The notes under the pieces: generated by a model
The model's input: the letters and a program-made list of their open reading frames with translations, nothing else
What the model was told of the DNA's origin: nothing
Database searches by the model: none
Made by a program: the position numbers and the translations under genes
Shown here: piece by piece, positions 32,320 to 42,145 of the stretch
Position numbering within the stretch: position 1 is the first letter of the stretch
Layout of the letters: each line of letters starts with the position of its first letter
Assembly (NCBI GenBank): GCA_052174535.1
Contig: JBQMRQ010000019.1
Coordinates: 1-64,000, forward strand
DNA: 64,000 bases
From: Arsenophonus sp052174535
GTDB taxonomy: Bacteria > Pseudomonadota > Gammaproteobacteria > Enterobacterales > Enterobacteriaceae
Direction of reading: 5' to 3'

Positions 32320-34153
32320 TTCCTATTCTATTTACTCTAGATAACCTTTAAATAGCAAAAACCATTGACTTATTTGATTTTAATTAAATTATTAACTATT
32401 AAAATAAATAATGGAATTTAAATAGTAATCTATTCTATTTTAATTATATAAAAAGATTAATTTGTTATTTTTTAAAATTCATAGATAGAGTAGATAGAGA
32501 AAACTTGATTTTTAACGTAAATAGATTGAGATAGAATGAAGTTTAATAAGTTGTATTTTAAAGTGCTGCTATTCTAATATTTCAGTGATTAAGGGGGTAG
32601 GAGATTATCGCTGACGATTTAAATTAAAAAGGGAGTTATCAAGCCTAAGAAAATAAAGAAGTTGATAACATCAACAATTGTAGTTATTATTGCACTCAAG
32701 ATAATAGCTATATCTCTATCAATATTTACTATAATTAATGGGATAAATAACTTCTATTAATACGGCTATCATTAAGTTTAGTATCATATAGATAAAGTTA
32801 TCACCGCATCATCCATCTAAATATTATTATAAAGTAAATAAATGACGATGCTACAATTTTTTCTAAAAGAATACTATTAATTAGAAGGGGGCTATACCTA
32901 GTTCTGTTACTAACAAAATAAGAAATTGCCGGTTTAGATCTAATATAATTTAATTTCCTGAAAAATCATGTTGATAATTTAATTGCCGCTATTTCCCACT
33001 AATGCCTGAAATAATAGGCATTAGTCTTTCCAGTGCAAGAAGTGTTAAAATGATATTTTCGAATATATTATTTTCTTGAAAAAATAAAAGAAATATACAG
33101 AGGTTAATAGGAAGCCAAGTCCAGAAAATTTTATTATTTTCTAAAAGGGTGAAAAAGATCTTCTTCAGGAAGAAGCCTCCCATGTGCCTAATATTGCCAT
33201 CACTTTCTTCATTAAAATTATCAATTATATCTTCAACGAAGAGGCGTTCTCATTAATAAATTCATTATTATCAAACACAGCCTAATGAGATAAAATCATG
33301 TCGTACAAAAATATTCGTAGCGTCTTCTGCTTTTTCGTCAGGTAAAAAATTTACTGTGGCGGTTTTTATTACATTAGTTGCTATTTTTATTGGTGATACG
33401 ATTGAAATCATCGTTAATAGCAGTTCCTCTTTCTTTTATAAGTGATTTTATGTATTAACAATAAAGATTTTATTAGTTGCTTCATGGGACATTACTGTTC
33501 TGTGGTAGATAACGTTGAACAGTTTTATTCTAAAATAGATTTTCTGATAAAAAATTCAAAATTTATAATTTTCAATGCTATCTTTATGATATTATAGTAT
33601 TTTACGGATCTGATTACGTTGACTGATATTAGGGTAATCAGTAAACAATAAATTCTGTTATGCTGTAAAATGTTATAGAGTATAGAGTTGTTCATTAACA
33701 TAAAATAGTATGCATGCAGCAACTCTTTATCTGACATGTTCTTTAGTAAATTTCTCATACCGAGGTATGAGACTTCTACCAATACTTGCTACAGATTATT
33801 ATCAATATAAATACCATAGCAAAAAGCGTTCCTTATAAGGTAATATATCTAATAGATCAGCAATATCGTCTACATGTAAGGTATTGTAGCAGTGATTTAA
33901 TTTTTATAATTTTATCATGTTTTGATAGATAAAGTAAGCTTTATTATTTACCATCTTAGATGGTAATTTTTAATGAAAATGCTGTTTGAGATATGGCTAT
34001 CTTTAAATACTAATAGTCCTAATTTATTTGTCAGGTATTGTTATTTTAATAATTTTTAATTCAATGCATGCATTGGTTAAATAACCAATTTCAGTAGCAG
34101 GATAGATAAGTTATTAAATAAAAAATCAAGCAATAAAATTGAATTCATGATTG
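32320..34153. other. Unidentified degraded region downstream of ppx
   Basis: About 1.8 kb. Several hydrophobic readings occur: KKLITSTIVVIIALKIIAI near 32660-32715 (plus) and KKFTVAVFITLVAIFIGDTI near 33340-33400 (plus). There is also a 64-residue hydrophobic minus frame at 32989-33183. These look like remains of membrane proteins but I could not name a family. No intact gene is supported. Confidence 0.4.
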
Positions 34154-35713
34154 CTAAATTTTAATTTGTAATATACTTAAATATAAAGTAGATTCCTCTT
34201 TAATTTTTAATTTCCAGCCAGGCACCTCATGCCAATATTTTTGTTCTTTTTCTAAATCTAACAATACTAATGCATTTTGCTGTAAATAATGAGTAGGAAA
34301 ATAGAGTGTCCAATGATTTTGATTGGTTTTTAAACGTAGCGAATTTGGCGAGGTTGTTGATTGACGTTGATTATTAAGTAAAGTACCTAATCGTAATAAT
34401 TGAATCATAGGTAAATATTGTTTTTTCTTAAATAGATTTAATTTAGGAAATTGATCAGCTTTAATGCTTTTTTTATGAAATTTAACAAATGTTGCCAGTA
34501 AAAACTGTTGCTCTTGGTTAAAACCTGGCAAATTGGTATTATATAAAATATAAGCAGAGTGATGATGCAAGCCATCATGATTAATATTTAATCCAACTTC
34601 ATACAGCATGGCTGCCCAGATAAGTAGCACTTTCAATTCTGAATTAGCCAACTTCAGGTTTTGTTTTTTCCATTCTTGATAAAGAATTTCTATAGTTTTT
34701 GAGACTCGATGCGTTTGTTCTCGGTCAATATTATACTGTTCAGCTAAACTTAATGCAGTGCGTTGACGAATGTCTTGATGACGAAAACATCCTTGCATTT
34801 CATAGAGAACTCCTTCACGTAAAGCGCCGTCAGACAGGGTTAATTGCTTGATTTGCAGAGCATCAAATATACTACATAAAATGGCTAATCCAGGAACAAA
34901 ACCGTGAGCACGCTCTGCTGATAAGCCGGGTAAAGCGAGTAACTTAAAATTTTTATACTTTAGTACTAATTTTTTTAGTTTGATTAAGCGCTCATAGGTG
35001 ATGACACCATCTGAATAACCGAACTGGCACAGTACTTCATGGATTGTTTTTATGGTTCCTGAGCAGCCATAAGCATAATCCCAACCTTGCATTTGATATT
35101 GGCAAGCAAGATTTTCCAGTTTTTTCCAACTAGCAAAATAAGCATACTCAAAATTAGTTTTATTAATTATATTGTTAGCAAAAAATTGGTTGGCATAACT
35201 AATGCACCCCATTTTACAACTTTCCATTAATAAAGGCTTAAAATCTTCACCAATAATAAGTTCCGTTGAACCACCACCAATATCAATTACTAATTTCCGG
35301 CCTTTTTCTGACTGGGTATGTTCAACTCCCATAAAAATCAGTCGCGCTTCTTCGTAACCTGAAATAATTTTAATTTGGTAGGGTATAATGGCTTTAGCTT
35401 GTTGCAGAAACTCTTTGACATTAATTGATTCTCGTAAGACATGAGTCCCAACAATACAAACATTATCAGCGGTAAAACCTTGTAAACGTTCAGCAAAAAG
35501 TGCTAAACATATCAAAGCACGCTGAATTGATTTTTCACTTAATTTATTATGTTTATCTAAACCATCAGCTAGATGAACGTGTTTTTTAATGCGAGTTAAA
35601 ATCTGTAAGGCACCATTAACAATTCGCGCAACAATCATATGAAAGCTGTTAGAGCCAAGATCAATGGCAGCAATTTCCTTCGGCCTTAATGGTGAAGGTT
35701 TTATTAATGACAT
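34154..35713 (-). CDS. ppx: Exopolyphosphatase Ppx
   Basis: Releases phosphate from the ends of polyphosphate (and converts pppGpp in the GppA-like subgroup). Length is 519 residues against 513 in E. coli. It has ASKHA-fold phosphate motifs, AAIDLGSNSFHM at about residue 14 and DIGGGSTELI at about 143, and a C-terminal HD-like helical domain. It is the second gene of the ppk-ppx operon: its ATG follows the ppk stop by four bases, so the pair must be co-transcribed and probably translationally coupled. Confidence 0.97.
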   Translation of the reverse strand: MSLIKPSPLRPKEIAAIDLGSNSFHMIVARIVNGALQILTRIKKHVHLADGLDKHNKLSEKSIQRALICLALFAERLQGFTADNVCIVGTHVLRESINVKEFLQQAKAIIPYQIKIISGYEEARLIFMGVEHTQSEKGRKLVIDIGGGSTELIIGEDFKPLLMESCKMGCISYANQFFANNIINKTNFEYAYFASWKKLENLACQYQMQGWDYAYGCSGTIKTIHEVLCQFGYSDGVITYERLIKLKKLVLKYKNFKLLALPGLSAERAHGFVPGLAILCSIFDALQIKQLTLSDGALREGVLYEMQGCFRHQDIRQRTALSLAEQYNIDREQTHRVSKTIEILYQEWKKQNLKLANSELKVLLIWAAMLYEVGLNINHDGLHHHSAYILYNTNLPGFNQEQQFLLATFVKFHKKSIKADQFPKLNLFKKKQYLPMIQLLRLGTLLNNQRQSTTSPNSLRLKTNQNHWTLYFPTHYLQQNALVLLDLEKEQKYWHEVPGWKLKIKEESTLYLSILQIKI

Positions 35714-35717
35714 AGTA

Positions 35718-37787
35718 TTAAGTTCTTTTTTCTGGATGTTCTAGTAATTTTAGATAATCATAGACAGCAAGTTGGGCTTGGATCTTTCGTTTATTACCAC
35801 GAGGTACGTAACGATTAGTTAACTCTTTATCGATATAACGAGCTTTAACGGTATCACTAAATTGTAATTCAAGGATATCGAGCACGCGTTTTTTTAGTTG
35901 TTGATCAAGTAATTTAACAGCAACTTCAATACGAAAATCAATATTACGTGTCATCCAATCAGCTGATGAGATGAAGACTTCTTCGTTACCATTATTACTA
36001 AATACATAAACTCTATCATGCTCAAGAAAACGGTCAACAATGCTAGTGACTTGAATATTTTCACTAAAATTAGGTTGGCCGGGAACCAGTGAACATATGC
36101 CGCGGATCAATAAACGAATTTTTACGCCAGCATTGGAGGCATCATAAAGACGATTAATTAACTCTTTGTCGTCTAAGTTATTAATCTTTAGCAAGATAGC
36201 GGCTGATTTTCCCGCCTGAATGTTGGTAATTTCGCGATCGATTAATTGAATTAGTCGAGTGCGTGAATTTTGCGGCGAAACCATTAAATTTTCAAAATTA
36301 ACGGGCCGGTAAGGATTTTCAATAAAGTTGAATACCCGCCTTACTTCGTTAGTAATTTCTTGATTTGCTGTTAATAATGAATAATCAGTATAAAGACGAG
36401 CGGTTTTTTCGTTAAAATTTCCAGTGCCAATATGAGCATAACGAATAATTTTACCTTTTTCTAGGCGAGAAATAATAAAAAGTTTAGCGTGAATTTTAAG
36501 ACCAGGTACAGAAAAAATGACATGTACCCCGGCTTCGGTAAGATGCTTAGCCCAATGGATATTAGCTTCTTCATCAAATCTAGCTTGTAATTCAACCACC
36601 ACGGTGACTTTTTTACCATTGTGCGCGGCATGAATCATCCATTCAATGATGCGAGAGTCCTTAGCTACCCGATAAATATTGATTTTGATTGTCAACACAT
36701 TGGGATCAAAAGAGGCTTGCCGTAATAATTCTATTGTATGTTCAAAAGTGTAATAGGGGTAATAGAGAAGAACATCTTTTTCTCTGATCGCATCAAAACC
36801 ATTACGGAAGTTGTCAAAACAACGATGACGTAAACGCGGCAGTGGCTTATTTAGTAAATTTTTATTACCTTCATTTGGAAATTTAATGAAATCTTTAAAG
36901 TTATGATAACGGCCACCGGCTATGACTGAATCATCATTAGATAGTCCGAGTTTTTTTCTTAATAGTTCTACCATTTCATCAGGCATGTTACGTTGATAAA
37001 CAAAACGAACCGGTTCTGCATTAAGACGCTGTTTTAAGCTGGATGACATTAGCTCTAGCATACTGGATTCCATCTCAGTAGTTAAATCATATTCCGCATC
37101 GCGCGTCATTTTCATCGCATAGGCGTTTAATTGATCATAGTCAAAAAAGCCTTTAAAAATCTCATCTAGACAATAACGTAAAATATTATCTAGCAAAATC
37201 ATTGATTTCCTGCATTTTGGCATTTCAGGCGGTAAATGGATAAATCTAAATTGTTTTTCTGCTGGAATTTCTAGTAATGCATATTGAATATTCTGTTCTT
37301 TTATAATTTCTACGGCTAAATAAGTATAATCATCTTTTAAAAATTCAACTAAATCAGTTTCCGGAGTGATTAGAATAGGCGTGATATGTTGACTAAGTTG
37401 CTGGCGAAAAAATTGTCGTAACCAAATTTGTTGGTTCGGTGAAATTTGCCGTTCATTAATTAGGAAAATCTGGTTACGCGCCATTTCAAGTAAAAGGTCA
37501 TTATACAGTAAGTCAAATTCTTGATCAAGTTTGCCAACTTTGTTTTCAATTAGTTTCAGCAACTTGCGTGAACTAGATGCAGTTCCTCGTTCTTCATTAA
37601 TTAATATCCGTCTCTTAACATCGGCAAATTTTATTTTATAAAATTCCTCAAGATTATTTGAATAAATACCTAAAAATCGAATACGTTCAATCAGCGGATT
37701 ACGTTTATCTGCTGCTTCTTGTAATACTCGCTCATTGAATGATAACCAACTGATCTCTTTTTCAGTATAGAGCCAAACTTTAGGCAT
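35718..37787 (-). CDS. ppk: Polyphosphate kinase Ppk
   Basis: Reversibly polymerises the terminal phosphate of ATP into polyphosphate. The start is set at 37787 because GGAG lies six bases upstream and MPKVWLYTEKE then has the same length as E. coli MGQEKLYIEKE. This gives 689 residues (E. coli 688); the frame is open six codons further. Phospholipase-D-like catalytic domains carry the phosphorylated histidine in GLKIHAKLFII and the second histidine in YAHIGTGNFNE. NGKKVTVVVELQARFDEEAN is also conserved. It leads the ppk-ppx operon. Its upstream flank holds a short IS1595-like end and IS256 copy F. Confidence 0.97.
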   Translation of the reverse strand: MPKVWLYTEKEISWLSFNERVLQEAADKRNPLIERIRFLGIYSNNLEEFYKIKFADVKRRILINEERGTASSSRKLLKLIENKVGKLDQEFDLLYNDLLLEMARNQIFLINERQISPNQQIWLRQFFRQQLSQHITPILITPETDLVEFLKDDYTYLAVEIIKEQNIQYALLEIPAEKQFRFIHLPPEMPKCRKSMILLDNILRYCLDEIFKGFFDYDQLNAYAMKMTRDAEYDLTTEMESSMLELMSSSLKQRLNAEPVRFVYQRNMPDEMVELLRKKLGLSNDDSVIAGGRYHNFKDFIKFPNEGNKNLLNKPLPRLRHRCFDNFRNGFDAIREKDVLLYYPYYTFEHTIELLRQASFDPNVLTIKINIYRVAKDSRIIEWMIHAAHNGKKVTVVVELQARFDEEANIHWAKHLTEAGVHVIFSVPGLKIHAKLFIISRLEKGKIIRYAHIGTGNFNEKTARLYTDYSLLTANQEITNEVRRVFNFIENPYRPVNFENLMVSPQNSRTRLIQLIDREITNIQAGKSAAILLKINNLDDKELINRLYDASNAGVKIRLLIRGICSLVPGQPNFSENIQVTSIVDRFLEHDRVYVFSNNGNEEVFISSADWMTRNIDFRIEVAVKLLDQQLKKRVLDILELQFSDTVKARYIDKELTNRYVPRGNKRKIQAQLAVYDYLKLLEHPEKRT

Positions 37788-37894
37788 CTTTAACTCCATA
37801 ACCAATATTTTTATTTAATCATACAGGATATTAATCCTTATTAGCTTATCTGATTACTTATGATTTTCAGATATTTTATTGGATATCTACTAGA

Positions 37895-37962
37895 GGTTGG
37901 GAGTTATCTTAGCAAAGATTACTCCTTTCTTGCAAAGAAATAACCTTTGCTAACATAGTCAT
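37895..37962 (+). mobile_element. Possible 3'-end scrap of an IS1595-like element
   Basis: The stretch ending CCTTTGCTAACATAGTC resembles the shared 3' end of the IS1595 relics (ACCTTTACCAACATAGTC at about 25000-25018). Only about 60 bases are alike, and nothing upstream supports it. Confidence 0.35.
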
Positions 37963-38052
37963 TTTTAATCAATCTAGTTAGTAACTAATAACAGAATCAA
38001 GCTGAATGATAAATCATAGTAATGATATCTTAGTAACAAACTCAGTTTTTGA

Positions 38053-39496
38053 TGAGTTATCCTAATTTCTGGTATATGGAATTTTTTTTGGTGGGGGTAG
38101 TTGCATATCCTACTAATTAATTTCGTAAATGATTTTAATAGCAGAGAGATGATATGCTATGAAAAAGTCTGTCCTACAGGCACCCTAAAAATTAGATATT
38201 ATCCTCTGACCTCTTGTATGAACGCATCCGTAATGGTACCAGGTAAGCTGATAGGGGACCCGTTGTTGAGGCAGAGCTCTAAGCGATATGCTGCAATAAC
38301 ATGCTGAATGTTACCTTCTCCATGTTAGTTTCATGTGACCATGTTTATAACGATCATTTTGTTATCGCTAACTATATACAGATACAGACACGGGTATTGG
38401 GGGTGTTGAGATTAAGGAGCCTAAAATTCATGGATCACAGCGGTAACGAAATATCTTTTAACAGCTCATTATTACTACCTTATCTGAAGCATGTAAAAGC
38501 GTCAAGAGTGCTACCATAGTTTATACTTGTCAGGCATCTTAACCAGTTATTTTTATGAAGCTTTAGAAGCACTTATAGATAAAAGAAGATATGGTTTTCT
38601 CTATTAGTACCATTAGCAGAATGAAAGAGCAATGACTTAAAGAGCACAGGCAATGGATATCTGTGTAATTTAAACGATATCGCTATGTTTATTTTTTGGT
38701 GGAAACCATATACCGTTCCGTCAAGTAAGCTGATTGCCTTTGCCTCCTTGGGTTATATCGACGGCACTGTGTATAAACGTAAGGAGCTAATTACTCTCGA
38801 AGATACTTATCAATAATTAGAAGGAGCACTGAGCCAAATTTATTAATAGCATGACGATCGTGTGCCTTAATCGTATCTCTCAGACTTGCTACGAGAGTAT
38901 GCCTATTCTTGGTTTTTTTGTGGAATACAATGGAGGTAAAAGATATTCCTGGATATATGGTACCAACAGTGCTTAGTAGTATATAAAACAGCTAATGTGC
39001 TAGCTTTACTCCTCCAAAGGAGTGGAACCGAAATTAATAGTGTCTGCGATAGATTTAGCTATATAGAGAGCACGATGCCGCTAATGAAGCTAAATATTTT
39101 ATTGGTAAAGTTTTTAGTGAAGTATCTTGCAGCGATGAAGAAGCTGGAGAAAGAGGGAGAAGAACAGATAGATTCTATGACATCCCGTCACAGTTACTGT
39201 GTGTGAGAGAGTCGGCCACCTCATTAATAATAACAAAATCTGATTTATCAGGTTTTATGATAGTGAAGATATGAAGCAGATGCCAGAAAAAATCACTGTG
39301 CTTCGAAAATAACCCTTTAATGCTATTTAAGTTGCTCCCCCATTCCCGTCTCTACTTAAGAAAGCAGGGGAACTAGGTAAATGGAGTTTATCTTAATCCT
39401 GGTGCTAACAACATCTAATTTAAGGATGGGAAATAGATTAATGAAGCATCATAACGTAAAGCCTGATTATCATATACTAGATTTACTAATAAACTC
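38053..39496 (+). mobile_element. Near full-length decayed IS256-family element, copy F
   Basis: Starts GAGTTATCCTAATTTCTGG at 38053 and ends CTAGATTTACTAATAAACTC at 39496, imperfect inverted repeats of each other. About 1.44 kb. This copy preserves the most readable transposase traces on the plus strand: KEKSVLQAP-like N-terminus, then VLGVLRLRSLKFMDHSGNEISFNSSLLLPYLK split by frameshifts (38390-38490). The small frames at 38101, 38301 and 38997 are fragments of the dead transposase. Confidence 0.85.
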
Positions 39497-39689
39497 AGCG
39501 TTTTCAACATAAATTGTTTAATGGTAATTGAAACAAAGAACTTAAAAGAAAAGTTTTGTTTTAGTTTTTGATTTCAGATGTTATAATATTTTAGAATAAT
39601 GAGATAAAACAGATGTTGTTTTATCTTATTCATCATTACTTTGTTAAAGTAATATTACTAGACAAGTATCTGTGGAGTTCTAGCGATTA

Positions 39690-40045
39690 AAAGGAGAAAA
39701 ATACCGTACTTATTAGAAGCAATAACTGCCATGTAGAAAAAATAAAATCTTAAAACAGTTAGTTAGCCGTAAGCGAAAGAAGAAGTGAGCATTACCATTT
39801 AGTTTTGCCACCATGCACTAAGTTATCTTACTAACCAAAATAGTACAACCAAGTGTATTTATACTCATATCAGTGAAATTGATTTATCAACAATTAAATT
39901 AGACAGTATATACATGGATTAAGCTATAAAATAAGAAGATATTCATGTCCCTATGTTTGTCGTGAAAAAGCTTATCAAGCAGTATAGTTAAACTTAATTG
40001 ATAATGCAAGCTATCATAATCCCAATACAAACGGATACGATTAAA
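39690..40045 (+). pseudogene. nudF: Relic of ADP-ribose pyrophosphatase
   Basis: Upstream of the cpdA relic, matching the E. coli order nudF-yqiB-cpdA-yqiA-parE. Plus-strand fragments include EDIHVPMFVVKKAYQAV, which matches EDIRVHVVSREQAYQWV, followed by LIDNAS for KIDNAAS. Before it, ISEIDLSTI aligns with VGEVDATTA. The N-terminal half and the Nudix box are not readable. The 140-bp interval to cpdA is too short for yqiB, which seems deleted. Confidence 0.65.
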
Positions 40046-40189
40046 TCGTCTTAAGTTAAAAGCAATTGATTGAATAACTTAAAAACAGTTTAGCTATAAC
40101 ATGAAAATGAAGTGTATATTAGCCTACAGATTTTGATAAAGTATTAATGTTAAAATAACATATAAAGTAAGTAAAATTAAGGAAATTAT

Positions 40190-41034
40190 TTGGATAGTCT
40201 GTTTAAGTTAACAAACAAAGCAAAAAAGTCTAGTGAGGATCTTGCAAATTACCGATACTCACCTTTTTGCTAATGTTGACGATACTCTAACTTGGCATCA
40301 ATACTTTTGGTAGTTTTCATGCAGTAATTGATGAAATTTTAGTGCGTAATGAAAATGTTGACTTAATTGTTGCTACCGGTGATTTGGTTCAAGATAAGTC
40401 AGCATAGATTATCTGTATTTTGCAGAAGAAATTAAACGGTTATCTCCTCCTTCTGTTTGGTTGACAGGCAATTACGGTTATCAACCAGAAATAGTTGTAA
40501 CTTTAGCAAAAGTAAGAATTTTACCCTCTAAGCAGGTATTAATTAATAATAAATTGGCAAATCCTTATGTTTAACAGTTAAATTCAGGGTGCTGTGCATG
40601 GAAAATTATCCAAATAACAGTTATTATGGATGAAAAGCTGTTTTGAAACATGCATGGAATATAGTCATTTACTTATGTTTCATTATCACCCTTTGCCATC
40701 GATCTGCACCTGGCTTGATCAACATAGCTTATGTAATTCTCATATTTTAGCTGAATATTTAAAACTATATCAGGAAATTAAAGGGATTTTATGTGGCCAT
40801 TTTCATTAAAAAATAGATAAATATTAGCAAGGGATTCGTATGATGGCAACGCCATCAACTTGTATACAATTTAAACCTCATTGTACTAATTTTACATTAA
40901 ATACAATGGCAGCACTAGGTTGCCGTTATTTTGATCTTTTTATTAGTGATGACGGTAAAAATGCATTAGGTACAGAAGTTTTCAATTTGGAAAGTAATAA
41001 ATTTTGTCCAGATTCGAGCTCAGTCTGTTATTAA
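40190..41034 (+). pseudogene. cpdA: Relic of 3',5'-cyclic-AMP phosphodiesterase CpdA
   Basis: Well-preserved remains. LDSLFKL at the start matches MESLLNL. ENVDLIVATGDLVQD matches EFDLIVATGDLAQD, PPSVWLTGNYGYQPE matches APCVWLPGNHDFQPA (the metal-binding His-Asp pair of the GNHD motif is lost), FHYHPLPSICTWLDQHSL matches the HHHPLPAGCSWLDQHSL region, and ATPSTCIQFKPHCTNFTL is nearly identical. Several frameshifts and stops break it. The last part is still open as a 64-residue frame (40840-41034). The loss is probably more recent than that of tig or ampG. Confidence 0.9.
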
Positions 41035-41059
41035 TGTTAATATTAATTTATATATATAG

Positions 41060-41625
41060 TTTGAAGCTTTTATCATAAAGTGCAAGTAAGTTAAAAGCTT
41101 GCCTAGTACACAGTGACGACATCCTGAAGTTAATATACTTATCCTAGTTTCCTTATTATCCAGTAAAAGTGATTAAGAGTCATTACAAAATCTCATAGCA
41201 GAGCTGATACGAGAGAGTTGATTATACTAATAGATTCTTTATTTGGTCGTTAGTTTACTATTTTATTATCATAATAATTTAATTTACCAGCTGTTGTTGT
41301 TAACCACGCAGCCATATCCCTTTTTGATTTATTTCAGCAGTTATTTAGGTAAGTAAAGTTAATCCTTATACAAAGGAACATTACATTTTACAATTCCACC
41401 ATTTAAATAAACTATAGGTAATACAAATTAATGCGTTAACGGTACCAAATTTAATTTGGTTATTACAATAAACAGGTGATGAAATATTGAACTATCATCA
41501 AGTTATTACATATCTTATGGAGTCTAAGTAAATAATAGTGTCAGGAGGTAGAGGTTAAACCCATGCTTTTATTAGATTTAACTACTAATTTATATACAAT
41601 CATAGGTTTTTAGCTTTAGAAAAAG
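41060..41625 (+). pseudogene. yqiA: Relic of esterase YqiA
   Basis: Between cpdA and parE, as in E. coli. Fragments match YqiA: VVNHAAISLFDLFQQLF near 41300 for VVNPAVRPFELL, NPYTKEHYILQFHHL near 41360 for NPYTGQQYVLESRHI, and NLIWLLQ...TGDEILNYHQVITYL near 41450-41515 for DLIWLLQQTGDEVLDYRQAVAYY. The N-terminal part with the nucleophile serine is barely visible. It is followed by a truncated IS1595 relic. Confidence 0.78.
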
Positions 41626-41689
41626 CAAAATAAGTAAAAAATTATCCAAAATATCTAAATGACTGCTATTATCAGGCTATGTTGGTAAA

Positions 41690-42090
41690 GATTATTGATG
41701 TAAATCTCTTATAATGTATGAAAGATAGTTTTACGCAAAGTGTATTATCTGTTTTTTTGAGTCAATCATGGATAAAGAGTTGATCCTTCTTCTCAGAGGG
41801 AGATAAAAATAGTACAAAATTTTTACCAGTGAGCATAAAATTATTTACTACCGCCTAATAAGGCTAGATAATTACACAGGTTATTGGTGATGAATTTCAT
41901 ATTAAAAATGTGAACAGTTATATCAGACAATTAAAAGTATCACTGAATAGATTCATGATGTATAGGAATTTTTATTTTTAGAATTATCTGGCATGGAGAA
42001 GATTATTTGAAACATAACAATTAAAATATTAAGAGGTGGCCACAAAATTGCTCTGCGCGCGAAGCACAACAACTTTACCAACATACTACC
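41690..42090 (+). mobile_element. 5'-truncated IS1595-like relic, copy 3
   Basis: Only the C-terminal third of the element is present: IGDEFHIKNVNSYIRQLK (about 41890-41945), NYLAWRRLFE near 41985, and the shared end near 42070-42090 (CTTTACCAACATAC). It ends about 55 bases before parE, and the following CCTATTATCA is also found after the copy next to rsmD. Confidence 0.7.
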
Positions 42091-42145
42091 CTATTATCAT
42101 CAACATTTATTTGCCTAATCAATTGCAATTACCACAGAAAATAAT

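Noticed and set aside
33525..33782. 85-residue minus-strand frame
   Set aside because: Open, but rich in Ile, Asn and Tyr as expected by chance in AT-rich DNA; no motif or partner gene.
39001..39206. 69-residue plus-strand frame
   Set aside because: It is a fragment of the dead transposase in IS256 copy F, in the region corresponding to the C-terminal half.
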